A stretch of 64,000 bases of DNA from Chromohalobacter sp. 11-W (GTDB lineage Bacteria; Pseudomonadota; Gammaproteobacteria; Pseudomonadales; Halomonadaceae). The notes below the pieces were generated by a model. The model made no database searches, had not been told where the DNA came from, and saw only the letters and a program-made list of their open reading frames with translations. This document shows positions 42,672 through 52,462 of this stretch, in pieces. The stretch's first letter is position 1. Each line of letters begins with the position of its first letter. Location of the stretch: contig NZ_JARANZ010000003.1 in assembly GCF_029889905.1 (NCBI RefSeq), forward strand, positions 248,001 through 312,000. The letters run 5' to 3'. The translations under genes were made by a program, and so were the position numbers.

Positions 42672-42691
42672 CGCAGACACTGGGCAGGCGA

Positions 42692-42707
42692 TGTTTCACG
42701 TGGAACA
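42692..42707. promoter_or_regulatory. parS site 3 (after gyrB)
   Basis: TGTTTCACGTGGAACA, one base from the palindrome, 20 bases after the gyrB stop and before its terminator. Confidence 0.93.
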
Positions 42708-42757
42708 TTCACCATGAAGTGTCCTGCCTAGATTGTGGTGAGTAGGCTACAGGAGAG

Positions 42758-42792
42758 GCTGGCAACGTCACACGACGTTGCCAGCTTTTTTT
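42758..42792 (+). terminator. Terminator of the dnaA-gyrB operon
   Basis: Perfect 12-bp stem GCTGGCAACGTC / GACGTTGCCAGC with an ACAC loop and seven T, 86 bases after gyrB. Confidence 0.95.
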
Positions 42793-42842
42793 GTGGGGCA
42801 GGGCAGGGCAGGTGAGGGGAGGCCAAGCTGCGCGCAAGCATG

Positions 42843-43409
42843 TCAGTAATGGCAAGAAGCCGTTTTCTCGCACGAGAGGAGCCAGTCGGTGAAGGCGGCA
42901 AGGTCGTCAAAAATGCGTGCATGACCGAGGCCTGTGCCCTTTAGCTCAGTGCGCGCTCCCTTGCCTGTACGTACCAGAGCGCTTTGACATCCCATGGCAT
43001 CGCCGGCCTGTAGGTCGCGCAGGCTATCGCCCACCATCCAGCTACCTTCAAGCGTTTCTAGCCCGAGTGCATCGCGTATGCGCTCCAGCAGCCCGGGCAA
43101 AGGCTTGCGGCAGGAGCAGTCATCGTCCGGCCCATGGGGACAATAGGCGATGTGGTCGATTTTGCCGCCAGCAACATTCACCAGTGTTTGCATCTCGGTA
43201 TGCATCGCCTCGAGGGTGTCTACATCGTAATAGCCACGTGCGATGCCCGATTGATTGGTAGCCACCGCAACTGTCCAGCCGGCTTGCGTTAAGCGTGCAA
43301 TGGCCTCGATGGCCTGAGGGTAAGGGAGAAATTCATCGAGCGATTTTACGTAGTCATCGCTGTCCCGGTTGATGACACCGTCTCGGTCGAGGATAACGAG
43401 TTGAGGCAT
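42843..43409 (-). CDS. gmhB: D-glycero-beta-D-manno-heptose 1,7-bisphosphate 7-phosphatase
   Basis: HAD phosphatase in ADP-heptose synthesis, between the HldE kinase and cytidylyltransferase steps. 188 residues. Catalytic Asp8 and Asp10 lie in LDRDGV; the structural zinc ligands Cys90, His92, Cys98 and Cys100 are in YCPHGPDDDCSC; motif III is CRKPLPG. Placement between gyrB and glyS matches Pseudomonas. hldE and hldD lie 4-15 kb away in the LPS locus; gmhA is not in the window. Confidence 0.94.
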   Translation of the reverse strand: MPQLVILDRDGVINRDSDDYVKSLDEFLPYPQAIEAIARLTQAGWTVAVATNQSGIARGYYDVDTLEAMHTEMQTLVNVAGGKIDHIAYCPHGPDDDCSCRKPLPGLLERIRDALGLETLEGSWMVGDSLRDLQAGDAMGCQSALVRTGKGARTELKGTGLGHARIFDDLAAFTDWLLSCEKTASCHY

Positions 43410-43481
43410 GGAGGCTCGCGGCTATCAGGAAAACTGCTGTCAATTATCGCGGCTAAGTGCACCGACTGCAAAAGTACGCCA

Positions 43482-43497
43482 TGTTTCACGTGGAACA
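43482..43497. promoter_or_regulatory. parS site 4
   Basis: TGTTTCACGTGGAACA, one base from the palindrome, in the gmhB-glyS intergenic region immediately before the GAGCTAC repeat. Confidence 0.94.
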
Positions 43498-43503
43498 ATT
43501 CTT

Positions 43504-43592
43504 GAGCTACGAGCTACGAGCTACGAGCTACGAGCTACGAGCTACGAGCTACGAGCTACGAGCTACGAGCTACGAGCTACGAGCTACGAGCT
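43504..43592 (+). repeat. Heptanucleotide microsatellite (GAGCTAC)12 plus partial copy
   Basis: Twelve perfect tandem copies of GAGCTAC (43504-43587) plus GAGCT. Located between parS sites 4 and 5 in a gene-free stretch. Because the unit is 7 bp the frame shifts each copy; a plus-strand open frame through it reads repeats of LRATSYE, but no SD or start suggests it is expressed. Confidence 0.98.
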
Positions 43593-43620
43593 GAAGAGGG
43601 AAGAGGGAAGAGGGAAGAGC
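43593..43620 (+). repeat. Adjacent degenerate 7-bp repeat (GAAGAGG)4
   Basis: Three GAAGAGG copies and one GAAGAGC immediately follow the GAGCTAC array, so the tract holds two different 7-bp units in tandem. Confidence 0.9.
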
Positions 43621-43649
43621 GCATTCTCGGCGCTAAATCTGGGGTGCCA

Positions 43650-43665
43650 TGTTTCACGTGAAACA
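43650..43665. promoter_or_regulatory. parS site 5
   Basis: Perfect TGTTTCACGTGAAACA, between the heptanucleotide repeats and site 6. Confidence 0.96.
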
Positions 43666-43748
43666 TTTGTAGCTGACACGCGGGGAAGAAAGAAGAGGCT
43701 AGGAGGCTGGCTGGTGTAGTTAGTAAGCGTGAATGCCGATGAGCATTT

Positions 43749-43764
43749 TGTTCCACGTGAAACA
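43749..43764. promoter_or_regulatory. parS site 6
   Basis: TGTTCCACGTGAAACA, one base from the palindrome (Pseudomonas-type left half), two bases before the glyS terminator stem. Confidence 0.94.
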
Positions 43765-43765
43765 C

Positions 43766-43797
43766 AAAAGGGTGGCCCCGATAAGGGCCACCCTTTT
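43766..43797 (-). terminator. Bidirectional terminator after glyS
   Basis: Perfect 13-bp stem from AAAAGGGTGGCCC to GGGCCACCCTTTT with a six-base loop, 20 bases after the glyS stop. Symmetric A/T flanks allow function in either direction. Confidence 0.9.
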
Positions 43798-43817
43798 CGT
43801 CTGCAACGCGCATGCGG

Positions 43818-45884
43818 TTATTGCTGCAACTGGGCGATATCCGCGATTTCCAGGAACAAGGCCTGGAGGCTGGCCAGCAAAGCAAGGCGGTTGCGACGCA
43901 CGGCATCATCCTCGGCCATGACCATGACGTCATCGAAGAACGCGTCGACAGGGCCTCGCAGGCGTGCCAGAACGTCCAGTGCCTCGCTGTAACGAGCGGC
44001 ATCGATCAATGGGCGTACCGCCTGATGGCACTGCTCTAGCGCCTCACTCAGCGTCGTCTCGGCTTCGGCTTGCAGAAGAGAGGCATCCACGGCGGTAGCG
44101 CCGTCGTGCTGCTGCTTGGCGAGAATGTTGGAGACACGCTTGTTAGCCGCCGCCAGCGCTGCTGCTTCTTCCCGCTGACTGAAGGCATGCACGGCTCGAA
44201 TCCGGCGCGCGAAATCGAGCGGCCGCGTCACTGGTCGAGAGCGCACCGCCAGATAAACTTCAACGGCGATACCTTCGTCTTGGGTCCAGGCGCGGAAGCG
44301 ATCAAGCATGTAGTCGAGCACATCGTCGATCAGGCCGTCAGCCTTGGGTAGCTCGCCATGCTGAGCGGCGGCGAGTTCGAGCAGTTCGCGCAAGTCGAGA
44401 TCGAGCTCACCCTTGACCAGGATGTTGAGAACGCCGATGGCGGCGCGACGCAGGGCGAAGGGGTCCTTGGTGCCCGTGGGACGCTGGCCGATACCGAAGA
44501 TGCCGGTCAGCGTATCCAGGCGGTCAGCCAAGGCCAAGGCCAAGCCGGTCTGCGTCTTGGGTACGTCGTCGCTGGCGAAACGCGGCAGGTACTGCTCGTG
44601 GAGTGCTTGCGCTACTTCTTCCGGTTCACCGTCCTGACGGGCGTAGTAGGTGCCCATGATGCCCTGGAGCTCGGGGAATTCCAGCACCATCTCGGTGACC
44701 AGATCGCACTTGGCGAGCTGTGCGGCACGTTGAGCATGGTCGACGTCGCCACCGATCCGAGCGGCGATGAGCGCACCGATGGTCTGCATGCGTCGCGCCT
44801 TGTCACCCAGCGTACCCAGCGACTTCTGGAAGACCACGTTATCCAGCGCATCGCGCCGCGAGGCCAATGTCTGTTTGCGGTCGGTATCGTAGAAGAAAGC
44901 GGCATCGGCCAGACGCGGGCGGATGACTTTCTCGTTGCCCTCGATGACCTGCTGTGGATCGCGACTTTCGATGTTGGAGACGGTGATGAAGGCCGGCTTG
45001 AGTTGTCCCTCGGCGTCGAGCAGGTGGAAGTATTTCTGATTGGCCTTCATCGACGAGATCAAGCACTCGGCGGGTACTTCGAGGAAGCGCTCGTCGAAGC
45101 TGCCAGTCAGCGCCACTGGCCATTCGACCAGGCCGTTGACTTCGTCGAGTAGGTCGTCGTCGATGACGGCCGTGGCGTCGTTGACCTCTGCCTCGGCCAG
45201 CACCTGCTCGCGGATGCGCTCACGTCGGCGGTCGTTATCGGCTAGTACGAAGGCATTTTCGAGCACATCCAGATAGTCGTCGGCGTGCGCCAGCTCGATG
45301 GCCTGCGGGGCATGGAAGCGATGCCCTTGGGTGGTGCGGCCGGCTTCGAGGCCGAGTACCTCGGCGGACACCACGTCCTGGCCGTAGAGCATGACCAACC
45401 AATGCACGGGGCGCGAAAATTCGAGCCGAGAGGCGCCCCAGCGCATGTTCTTGGGCACCGGCAGGGCATTGACGGCACGCTTGAGTATGGCCGGCAGCAG
45501 CGCCGTGGTGGCTTCGCCCGGTTCCTGATAGCGATAGCCGAGCCAGGTACCCTTGTCGGTTTCCAGATGGATCAGGTCCGCGACGCTGACCCCGCAGGAA
45601 CGCGCGAAGCCTTCCGCGGCCTTGGTGGGCTCGCCGTCCTTGAAGGCGGCGGCCAGGGCGGGGCCGCGCCGCTCGATCTCGCGATCCGGCTGCTTGTCGC
45701 CAAGCGCCTCGATGCTGACTGCCAAACGGCGTGGCGTGGCGTGGGCATGAGCTGCTTCGAAGGGAACCTCGGCGTCGGTAAGGCCATTTGCGATACCGTC
45801 GCGCAGGGCATTGGCGAGGGATTCGATGGCGCCTGGCGGAAGCTCCTCGACGCCGAGTTCGACCAGTAGGGTGTTGGATGCCAT
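43818..45884 (-). CDS. glyS: Glycyl-tRNA synthetase beta subunit
   Basis: Tetrameric alpha2beta2 glycyl-tRNA synthetase; beta carries the tRNA-binding and HD-type domains. 688 residues (E. coli 689). It starts MASNTLLVELGVEELPPGAI, the conserved N-terminus, and the C-terminal anticodon-binding DALRD-type domain ends VFFDDVMVMAEDDAVRRNRL. One base separates it from glyQ. Confidence 0.97.
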   Translation of the reverse strand: MASNTLLVELGVEELPPGAIESLANALRDGIANGLTDAEVPFEAAHAHATPRRLAVSIEALGDKQPDREIERRGPALAAAFKDGEPTKAAEGFARSCGVSVADLIHLETDKGTWLGYRYQEPGEATTALLPAILKRAVNALPVPKNMRWGASRLEFSRPVHWLVMLYGQDVVSAEVLGLEAGRTTQGHRFHAPQAIELAHADDYLDVLENAFVLADNDRRRERIREQVLAEAEVNDATAVIDDDLLDEVNGLVEWPVALTGSFDERFLEVPAECLISSMKANQKYFHLLDAEGQLKPAFITVSNIESRDPQQVIEGNEKVIRPRLADAAFFYDTDRKQTLASRRDALDNVVFQKSLGTLGDKARRMQTIGALIAARIGGDVDHAQRAAQLAKCDLVTEMVLEFPELQGIMGTYYARQDGEPEEVAQALHEQYLPRFASDDVPKTQTGLALALADRLDTLTGIFGIGQRPTGTKDPFALRRAAIGVLNILVKGELDLDLRELLELAAAQHGELPKADGLIDDVLDYMLDRFRAWTQDEGIAVEVYLAVRSRPVTRPLDFARRIRAVHAFSQREEAAALAAANKRVSNILAKQQHDGATAVDASLLQAEAETTLSEALEQCHQAVRPLIDAARYSEALDVLARLRGPVDAFFDDVMVMAEDDAVRRNRLALLASLQALFLEIADIAQLQQ

Positions 45885-45886
45885 TC

Positions 45887-46843
45887 TTACGCGTCTCCCT
45901 CGTTGCTTTCTCGGCTCAGCAGTTCCTGACGGATGGCTTCGGGTGCCATGGGGAACCCGGCTGCCTTGCGCGATTCAAAGTAGGCGTGGGCGACGTCACG
46001 GGCCATGGTGCGCACACGCAGGATGTAACGCTGACGCTCGGTGACCGAGATAGCGTGCCGGGCGTCGAGCAGGTTGAAAGTATGCGATGCTTTGAGCACG
46101 TGCTCGTAGGCGGGCAGGGGCAACCCTGCGTCGAGCAGCTTTTGGCATTCGCCTTCGCTGTGGTCGAAAGCCGAGAACTGATAGTCGACGTCGGCGTGTT
46201 CGAAATTGTAAGCCGACTGTTCGCGTTCGTTCTGTAAGTAGACATCGCCGTAGGTGACGGATGAACCATCGGGGGCGTAGTTCCATACTAGGTCGTAGAC
46301 GCTATCGACGTCTTGCAGGTACATGGCGATGCGTTCCAGGCCGTAGGTCAACTCGCCGGTGACCGGATAGCATTCGATGCCGCCGGCTTGTTGGAAGTAG
46401 GTGAACTGGGTCACTTCCATACCGTTGAGCCAGACTTCCCAGCCGAGGCCCCAGGCACCTAGGGTAGGAGACTCCCAGTTGTCTTCGACGAAGCGAATGT
46501 CGTGGACCTGCGGGTCGATGCCGAGACGCTCGAGCGAGCCCAGATACAGCGCCTGTAGCTCCAGGGGGGAGGGCTTCATCACCACCTGGAACTGATAGTA
46601 GTGCTGCAAGCGATTGGGGTTCTCGCCATAGCGCCCATCGGTGGGACGGCGCGATGGCTGCACGTAGGCGGCATTCCAGGTCTCGGGGCCGATGGAGCGC
46701 AGGAAGGTCGCGGGATGAAAGGTGCCGGCTCCGACTTCCATGTCCAGGGGTTGCATGATTACGCAGCCCTGTTCGGCCCAGTACTGTTGCAGGGCAAGGA
46801 TCAGGCCCTGGAAGGTTTTCACGTCTGGCGTCGACTGTGTCAT
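45887..46843 (-). CDS. glyQ: Glycyl-tRNA synthetase alpha subunit
   Basis: Catalytic class II subunit. 318 residues (E. coli 303) from [20 protein letters not shown]; motif 2-like [20 protein letters not shown] near residues 75-94 and [16 protein letters not shown] near 135-150. An upstream in-frame ATG at 46891 is rejected as outside the family. glyQ-glyS order and short gap are standard. Confidence 0.97.
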   Translation of the reverse strand: MTQSTPDVKTFQGLILALQQYWAEQGCVIMQPLDMEVGAGTFHPATFLRSIGPETWNAAYVQPSRRPTDGRYGENPNRLQHYYQFQVVMKPSPLELQALYLGSLERLGIDPQVHDIRFVEDNWESPTLGAWGLGWEVWLNGMEVTQFTYFQQAGGIECYPVTGELTYGLERIAMYLQDVDSVYDLVWNYAPDGSSVTYGDVYLQNEREQSAYNFEHADVDYQFSAFDHSEGECQKLLDAGLPLPAYEHVLKASHTFNLLDARHAISVTERQRYILRVRTMARDVAHAYFESRKAAGFPMAPEAIRQELLSRESNEGDA

Positions 46844-46969
46844 TGGTGAAGTACCGTTGGCCCATGAATTCACGAACTGCCAAGTATACAATTAGCGGTT
46901 AATCGGTTATAGGCACCGTGACGAAAAGCACGCTTCCGTGTGGGTGCACGACTTGAAGGAATCGACGAC

Positions 46970-47926
46970 ATGATCGTAGTGACGGGCGGTGCCGGTTTTA
47001 TCGGCGCCAATCTAGTGAAGGCTCTGAATGCACGCGGCCACGAGGATGTGCTCGTGGTCGACGACCTCTCCGACGGCACCAAGTTCGTCAATCTCGCCGA
47101 CTGCACGCTGGGTGATTATCTCGACAAGGATGACTTCCTGGCGCGTGTGAAGGCCGAACTGCGCGGTGAGCCGAGCGCCTTGCCGCCGATCGAGGCCATC
47201 TTCCACGAAGGGGCCTGTTCGGATACTACCGAGTGGGACGGCAAGTTCATGCTCGAGAACAACTTCGAGTATTCCAAGGTGCTGCTGCATTTTTGCCAGC
47301 ACAAACGCATTCCCTTTCTGTATGCGTCGTCGGCGGCGACCTACGGTGGCAGCGAGGTATTCGTGGAGGCACCGGAGCACGAGAAGCCGCTCAACGTATA
47401 CGGCTATTCCAAGCTACTGTTCGACCAGTACGTGCGCGTTCACTGGGAGGAGTTCGAGGCTCAGGTGGTGGGTTTCCGCTATTTCAACGTCTATGGCCCG
47501 CGCGAGCAGCACAAGGGCAAGATGGCCAGCGTCGCCTATCACCATCACACGCAGGTGCAGCGTGGTGAGAACCCCAAGCTGTTCGGTGCCTGGGAAGGCT
47601 ATGAAGCCGGTATGCAAAGCCGTGACTTCATCTATGTCGGCGACGTGGTGGACGTCAATTTATGGTGCCTCGACAACCCCGAGGTGTCGGGCATCTTCAA
47701 TCTGGGCACCGGCCGTGCGGAACCGTTCAAGGCCATCGCCGAGACGGTGATCGATTACTACGCCACCGGCAAGATCGACTACATCGCCTTTCCCGAAGAG
47801 CTCAAGGGGCGTTATCAGAGCTACACCCGCGCGGATATCTCGCGCCTGCGTGAGGCGGGCTACCCGGCGGAATTCAAGACCGTGCGCGAAGGCGTCAACG
47901 CCTACCTGGATTGGTTGAATGGCTGA
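46970..47926 (+). CDS. hldD: ADP-L-glycero-D-manno-heptose-6-epimerase
   Basis: Epimerises ADP-D,D-heptose to ADP-L,D-heptose, the donor for inner-core heptoses. 318 residues; Rossmann fingerprint [16 protein letters not shown] near 4-19, Ser-Tyr-Lys triad visible as SSAATYGG and [10 protein letters not shown] near 141-150. ATG 46970 has AAGGA upstream; an earlier in-frame start at 46940 is rejected. Its last codons overlap waaF by eight bases. Confidence 0.96.
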   Translation: MIVVTGGAGFIGANLVKALNARGHEDVLVVDDLSDGTKFVNLADCTLGDYLDKDDFLARVKAELRGEPSALPPIEAIFHEGACSDTTEWDGKFMLENNFEYSKVLLHFCQHKRIPFLYASSAATYGGSEVFVEAPEHEKPLNVYGYSKLLFDQYVRVHWEEFEAQVVGFRYFNVYGPREQHKGKMASVAYHHHTQVQRGENPKLFGAWEGYEAGMQSRDFIYVGDVVDVNLWCLDNPEVSGIFNLGTGRAEPFKAIAETVIDYYATGKIDYIAFPEELKGRYQSYTRADISRLREAGYPAEFKTVREGVNAYLDWLNG

Positions 47927-48950
47927 CGACATCGCTACCTCCCCACGCCTGCTCGTCGTCGGCCCTTCCTGGGTCGGTGACATGGTCATGGCGCAGAGCC
48001 TGTTCATGACGCTCAAGGCGCGTTATCCGGAGGCCTACCTTGGCGTACTGGCCCCGGGCTGGTCGCTGCCGATTCTGGCGCGCATGCCCGAGGTCGACGA
48101 GACCGTTGCGCTGGACGTCAAGCACGGCGAATTCGGTTGGGCCACGCGGCGCAACGTGGCGCGCACGCTGAAGGGCCGCTTCGACCGGGCGATCGTGTTG
48201 CCGCGCTCCTGGAAATCGGCGCTGGTGCCGTTCCTGGCCCGCATCCCTGAGCGCTTGGGTTTCCAGGGCGAGCAGCGCTACGTGGTGCTCAATGCACGCC
48301 GTGAGCTCGATAAAAGCGTGCTGAATCAAACCGTGAAGCGCTTCGTCTCGTTGGGCCTGCCTGAGGACGAGGCGCAAGCCGGGGATTTTGCGATTCCCAC
48401 GCCGCGCCTCGAGGTCAATGCCGACGAACAACGCCGCCTGCACGAGACGCTGGGGCTCTCGGATCGTCCTGCCATTGGCATGATGCCGGGCGCCGAGTTT
48501 GGACCGTCCAAGCAGTGGCCGCTAGCGCATTTTCGCACCCTGGCGGAGCGCCTGGTGGCCGAGGGCTTCGAGGTGCGGGTGATGGGTGGCCCCAAGGACG
48601 CCGACGCCGGTGAGACGATCAGCCAAGGGCTGGATGGCGTGCATAACCTGTGCGGGCGTACCAAGCTCACCGAGGTGGTGGACCTGCTCGCTGACTGCCA
48701 GCAAGTGGTCACCAACGACTCGGGGCTGATGCACGTGGCGGCGGCGGTGGACACGCGCGTGCAGGCCATTTACGGCTCGTCCTCGCCGGCCTACACGCCG
48801 CCTCTGACCGAAAACGCCGAGATCCACGATCTGTATCTGTCATGCTCGCCGTGCTTCGCGCGTGACTGCCCGCTGGGACACACTAATTGTCTGCGTCATC
48901 TCGAACCGGCGCGGCTGTTGGCGGCGATTCGGCACGCGGCGCTCAGTTGA
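47919..48950 (+). CDS. waaF: Lipopolysaccharide heptosyltransferase II
   Basis: Adds the second L,D-heptose to inner-core Hep-Kdo-lipid A at the cytosolic face. 343 residues, GT9 fold: N-terminal [15 protein letters not shown] near 12-26 and donor site [18 protein letters not shown] near 189-206, which is WaaF-specific. Overlaps hldD by eight bases; its 3' end overlaps the convergent OpgB-like gene by eight bases. Confidence 0.94.
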   Translation: MADDIATSPRLLVVGPSWVGDMVMAQSLFMTLKARYPEAYLGVLAPGWSLPILARMPEVDETVALDVKHGEFGWATRRNVARTLKGRFDRAIVLPRSWKSALVPFLARIPERLGFQGEQRYVVLNARRELDKSVLNQTVKRFVSLGLPEDEAQAGDFAIPTPRLEVNADEQRRLHETLGLSDRPAIGMMPGAEFGPSKQWPLAHFRTLAERLVAEGFEVRVMGGPKDADAGETISQGLDGVHNLCGRTKLTEVVDLLADCQQVVTNDSGLMHVAAAVDTRVQAIYGSSSPAYTPPLTENAEIHDLYLSCSPCFARDCPLGHTNCLRHLEPARLLAAIRHAALS

Positions 48951-50517
48951 CCCCTTTCCACATGTAGGTTTGCAGCGCGTCTTCCTCCGCCATGTGGTCG
49001 TTGATGGTCTCCAGGCCGTATTCTTCGACCAGCGTGGGGGCCTTGGCGAATAGTGAGCGCCCCAACCCGGCAGCGCGTGCGTCCAGCGTGAAGCCCATGG
49101 CTTCGAGTACCGTCGGGTAGACATCGACCATCGATCCCTGGCGCTGGATGCGCTTCCCGGCCGGGACCCCCTCGCCAAGCATCATGAAAGTGTTTTCGCG
49201 CTCGGCGTCGACCAGCTGCGGCCACTCCGAGTTCTTCATGCTCAGGTGGTCGCTGGAGATCACCACCAGGGTATTGTCGAGCAGGCCTTCCGCGTCGAGC
49301 CGCTTCAGGAAACGACGTACCAGCCAGCCCGTGCACTTCACCGAATATAGGATATCGACGCCGTCGAACTTGCCTTGGTTCTCCAGGCACGCCTGAGCCG
49401 GGTTGCCGAACGGCGGATGCGCCGCCAGGGTCAGGGCGAACATGGCATAGGGTTGGCGGTCGTCATTCTCGGCGAGCTTGCGAATGCGTTCGGTGGCCAT
49501 GTCGAGCAGGGTATCGTCGTAAAGGCCCCAATCGTTGAGGTAATCCGGCGGCGTGACCTGATCCTCCAGCTCGTCGCGGCCCAGCGCGCGGTCGAAGCCA
49601 TGTCCCTCGTAGAACACCTTCTTGCCGGCGAAACGTGTACTGGCCCCGCCCATGTAGGTGAGATCGTACCCTTTGGCATCGAGCAGGTCGCCCAGGCACT
49701 GGGTGTGCGGGAGTACCTCGTCGAGCGGCTCGAACTGGTTGTCATGTTTCAACCCGGCGGGAATCAGCGGCACGCCGCACTGGGTGGCGACCATGCCGGC
49801 GGTTGTCCAACCGGTATTGTCGAGCTGCTTGAGCCCCTCGAAGACGGTACCGCGCTTGCCGAGCTCGGCGAGATCCTCATAGGCGTCGCCGAAGGTGTCG
49901 CGGTTGGCGTAGGTTCGCTCGGTGCTCTCTAGATAGAGATAGATAAGATTGGGGCGCGTTTGCGGCTCGCTTTCAATGCTCGGGACGCGGTAGTGATCGC
50001 GCAACCAATCACCCTCGGTGACCACCGAAGCGCCGCGTTGCGAGAGACCGAACAGCAGCGGATTGAAGGCCAGCAGGAAGAGCGCGCCGACACGCTCCCA
50101 CAGCCGCCACCGGTGATCGGCGCGTACCAGCCAAGTAAAGGCCATGAGCATGACGATGGCGCATAGGGTGAAGATCACCGCGGCGACGACGCGGCCTTCG
50201 CCGCCATGCTCGGTCATCCCTGCCTGTAAATGGAAAATCACCGCGCCCAGATCCACCTTGCCGAAGCTATCGTCCAGGTACAGGTAGATCCACCACAGGG
50301 CCAGCGGAATCGACGACCAGGGCAAGACGCGTCGCGTGCTAGAGCGCTGCGCGGGATGGCCCCAGCGAAAATACCAGGCGATGGCGACCCACACTGCCGC
50401 GACGGGAAACAAAAACCAGTGACTGGTGATGGTCAGTGTGGTGAAGAGATACCCCAGGCATAAGCCGAGGTAGGTAAGCACGCTCCAGCGGAGGATGGCG
50501 GGCGGCAGCTTCATCAT
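48943..50517 (-). CDS. OpgB/MdoB-like phosphoglycerol transferase (membrane sulfatase fold)
   Basis: 524 residues. Four to five N-terminal membrane spans (about residues 10-175), then an alkaline-phosphatase-superfamily periplasmic domain. NLIYLYLESTERTYANRD near 197-214 holds the nucleophile Thr and metal site, and VVISSDHLSMKN near 429-440 holds the second metal site. The closest family known to me is E. coli MdoB, which moves phosphoglycerol from phosphatidylglycerol to periplasmic glucans; this protein is shorter and lacks the extra C-terminal part. A phosphoethanolamine transferase is the alternative, less favoured. Confidence 0.8.
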   Translation of the reverse strand: MMKLPPAILRWSVLTYLGLCLGYLFTTLTITSHWFLFPVAAVWVAIAWYFRWGHPAQRSSTRRVLPWSSIPLALWWIYLYLDDSFGKVDLGAVIFHLQAGMTEHGGEGRVVAAVIFTLCAIVMLMAFTWLVRADHRWRLWERVGALFLLAFNPLLFGLSQRGASVVTEGDWLRDHYRVPSIESEPQTRPNLIYLYLESTERTYANRDTFGDAYEDLAELGKRGTVFEGLKQLDNTGWTTAGMVATQCGVPLIPAGLKHDNQFEPLDEVLPHTQCLGDLLDAKGYDLTYMGGASTRFAGKKVFYEGHGFDRALGRDELEDQVTPPDYLNDWGLYDDTLLDMATERIRKLAENDDRQPYAMFALTLAAHPPFGNPAQACLENQGKFDGVDILYSVKCTGWLVRRFLKRLDAEGLLDNTLVVISSDHLSMKNSEWPQLVDAERENTFMMLGEGVPAGKRIQRQGSMVDVYPTVLEAMGFTLDARAAGLGRSLFAKAPTLVEEYGLETINDHMAEEDALQTYMWKGVN

Positions 50518-50573
50518 AAGAACGCGTCCTTGTCTTTATGACTAGAGTATGACAGCGAAGAAGCCGATCTGAC

Positions 50574-51335
50574 TCATCGTTGCGGCATTTGTTCGAGTTC
50601 GTAGAGCTCGTTGAGCTTGGCGTACTTCATGTAGGCATGAAACGCCGTGGTCAGAGCGACCGTCATGCCGTCCATTCCCTGGAGCATGCCGCCCTTGAAG
50701 ACCAGCTTGCGCAGCATCGCGTTGACGGCGTGCAGCGTCGGGCGCAGTCGTGAGGGGCGTACACCGCGCTCTTTCATCGCCCAGGCATCGCGGCTGGAGA
50801 GCGCGTCGATGCGCCGGATCCAGTGCGACATGTCTTCGTAAGTGAAATGTCGCAAGTGCGCAGTGGTGGCCTCGACCTTGGGGGCCTCGACCGAAGAGTG
50901 CGCCTTCTTGGGCAGGTAGCCGGCGGTAGTGCGGTTATAGAGGCGTACCACCGAGTCCGGGTAGAAGCCCGCGGCGCGAATCCAGTGCCGAGCCACGTAG
51001 TTCTTGCGTCGAAAGCTGTAGGCGGTCTGTGGATCATCGAGGGCGAGCGATTCGATCAGGGTTACGGCGTCGTCGTCGAGGCGCTCGTCGGCGTCCAGGG
51101 CCAGGATCCAGTCATTCTTGGCGAACGGCACGCCGTGCGCCTTTTGTGGGCCGTCGCCGAGATAAACCTGCGCGATCACCCGAGCGCCCTCGGCCTCGGC
51201 AATCGCCACGGTGTCGTCGCTACTCAGCGAGTCGACGACGATGACTTCGTCGCAGACGCGTGACAGCGAACGCACGCAGTCGGCGATATTGGCTTGCTCG
51301 TTGAGGGTGATGACGATACCGGTCAGCGGTTGCAT
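50574..51335 (-). CDS. Family 2 glycosyltransferase, WaaE-like
   Basis: 253 residues, GT-A fold: GIVITLNEQANIADCVRSL near residues 6-24, VVDSLSSDDT near 34-43, DxD motif ALDADERL near 84-91. Resembles WaaE/KdtX-type lipopolysaccharide core glucosyltransferases that add a hexose to heptose I. The ATG at 51335 overlaps the upstream GT9 gene by 13 bases on the same strand, so the two are coupled. Donor and acceptor not determinable here. Confidence 0.8.
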   Translation of the reverse strand: MQPLTGIVITLNEQANIADCVRSLSRVCDEVIVVDSLSSDDTVAIAEAEGARVIAQVYLGDGPQKAHGVPFAKNDWILALDADERLDDDAVTLIESLALDDPQTAYSFRRKNYVARHWIRAAGFYPDSVVRLYNRTTAGYLPKKAHSSVEAPKVEATTAHLRHFTYEDMSHWIRRIDALSSRDAWAMKERGVRPSRLRPTLHAVNAMLRKLVFKGGMLQGMDGMTVALTTAFHAYMKYAKLNELYELEQMPQR

Positions 51336-52402
51336 GGCGTTTCCTCGGTGGCCGTTGGCGTCGGCCAGGCGTCGGCGATTTGGCGTGCCACCGCTGCGAT
51401 GTCGATACGCGACATATCGCTGGCGGAGGCGTCGTCGGCCGGTGGGCTGAAGGCCAGGCGGCGTGTCTCGGCGTTGCAGGTTTGCCAGCGTAGCGGCGTG
51501 GCCGAGCGCTTGGCGGGGTAGAAGCCGATCGTGGGCCGGTTGAGCGCCCCGGCGATGTGCAAGGGCCCGGTCGAACCGGCGACGAAGACATCGGCGGCGG
51601 CCAGGGTCGTGGCGAAATCGGTCAGGCTGGCGCGTGGTGGCATGAGCACTGCATCGACATCGCGCGCATTGAGCGTCTCTACCAGGTGCTGGGCAACGGC
51701 TTCCTCGCCAGGACCATAAGTAAGCACCCACTTCGGAGGTGCGGCAAGATTGGCGCTGATTGCCTGAGCAAGATCCGCGTATTGCGCCACGCTGAGATTG
51801 ACTGCCGAGCCGCCGCTGCCGGGATGCAGAAACCACCAGGGGCGTGTCGGGGACAGCGACAGTTCGTCGCTCAAGCGCTGGCGTTGGGCGTCGCGCGTCG
51901 CATCGGGCAGTGGCCAGTAAGGCGGCGTCAGCGTTGGCATGTCCTGGCCGAGGGTGTGCAGCAGGGCGGCGGCCAGGTCCTGATTGTAGACGTACTCGGG
52001 TTTCTGCGATCGCGACCTACGTTGTTTAATGCGAAAGTTGTAAAATACCTGAGCCCATTTGGTGGCGGGCGCCATGCGCAGGGAAATGCCGGCGCGCCAC
52101 CCCAGCCACCCGATACGTGGCGTGGAGAACAGCGTCAGCAGGGCGTCGAACTTTCCGGCGCGAAGCTGCGCGAGCAAGTCTTTCTGCTGGCGTCGCGGCG
52201 CGGCGCCGCCCGGGTCGAGAATCACCTCGTCGATCCATGGGCAGGCATGCGCCAAGGGCGCCGTATAGGGGGGCACCAGCACGGCAACATGGTTGTCGGG
52301 GTGGGCACTCTTTAGGCAGGCCAGGGCCGGCCAGGCGAGCATGAAGTCGCCGAGCTTGTCGTTGCGTACCACGAGGATGCGCTGTGGGCGCGACTGGGTC
52401 AT
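51323..52402 (-). CDS. GT9-family (heptosyltransferase-like) glycosyltransferase
   Basis: 359 residues. N-terminal ILVVRNDKLGDFMLAWPAL near 9-27 and donor region FLHPGSGGSAVNLSVAQYADL near 188-208 define the ADP-heptose:LPS heptosyltransferase family, but the sequence is not waaF or opsX. Possibly adds a third heptose (WaaQ-like) or another sugar. Start MTQSRPQR at 52402; an earlier ATG at 52483 would overlap the divergent fragment. Confidence 0.8.
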   Translation of the reverse strand: MTQSRPQRILVVRNDKLGDFMLAWPALACLKSAHPDNHVAVLVPPYTAPLAHACPWIDEVILDPGGAAPRRQQKDLLAQLRAGKFDALLTLFSTPRIGWLGWRAGISLRMAPATKWAQVFYNFRIKQRRSRSQKPEYVYNQDLAAALLHTLGQDMPTLTPPYWPLPDATRDAQRQRLSDELSLSPTRPWWFLHPGSGGSAVNLSVAQYADLAQAISANLAAPPKWVLTYGPGEEAVAQHLVETLNARDVDAVLMPPRASLTDFATTLAAADVFVAGSTGPLHIAGALNRPTIGFYPAKRSATPLRWQTCNAETRRLAFSPPADDASASDMSRIDIAAVARQIADAWPTPTATEETPCNR

Positions 52403-52462
52403 CGAGTCTCCTGTGCCCGGTGGCGTCGACGCGTGAGTCGAACATTGTCCGAGGAGCTTGCC

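Noticed and set aside
43408-43719. Plus-strand frame through the GAGCTAC array (LRATSYE repeats)
   Set aside because: The repeat is a 7-bp microsatellite; the peptide is a by-product and no RBS or start context supports it.
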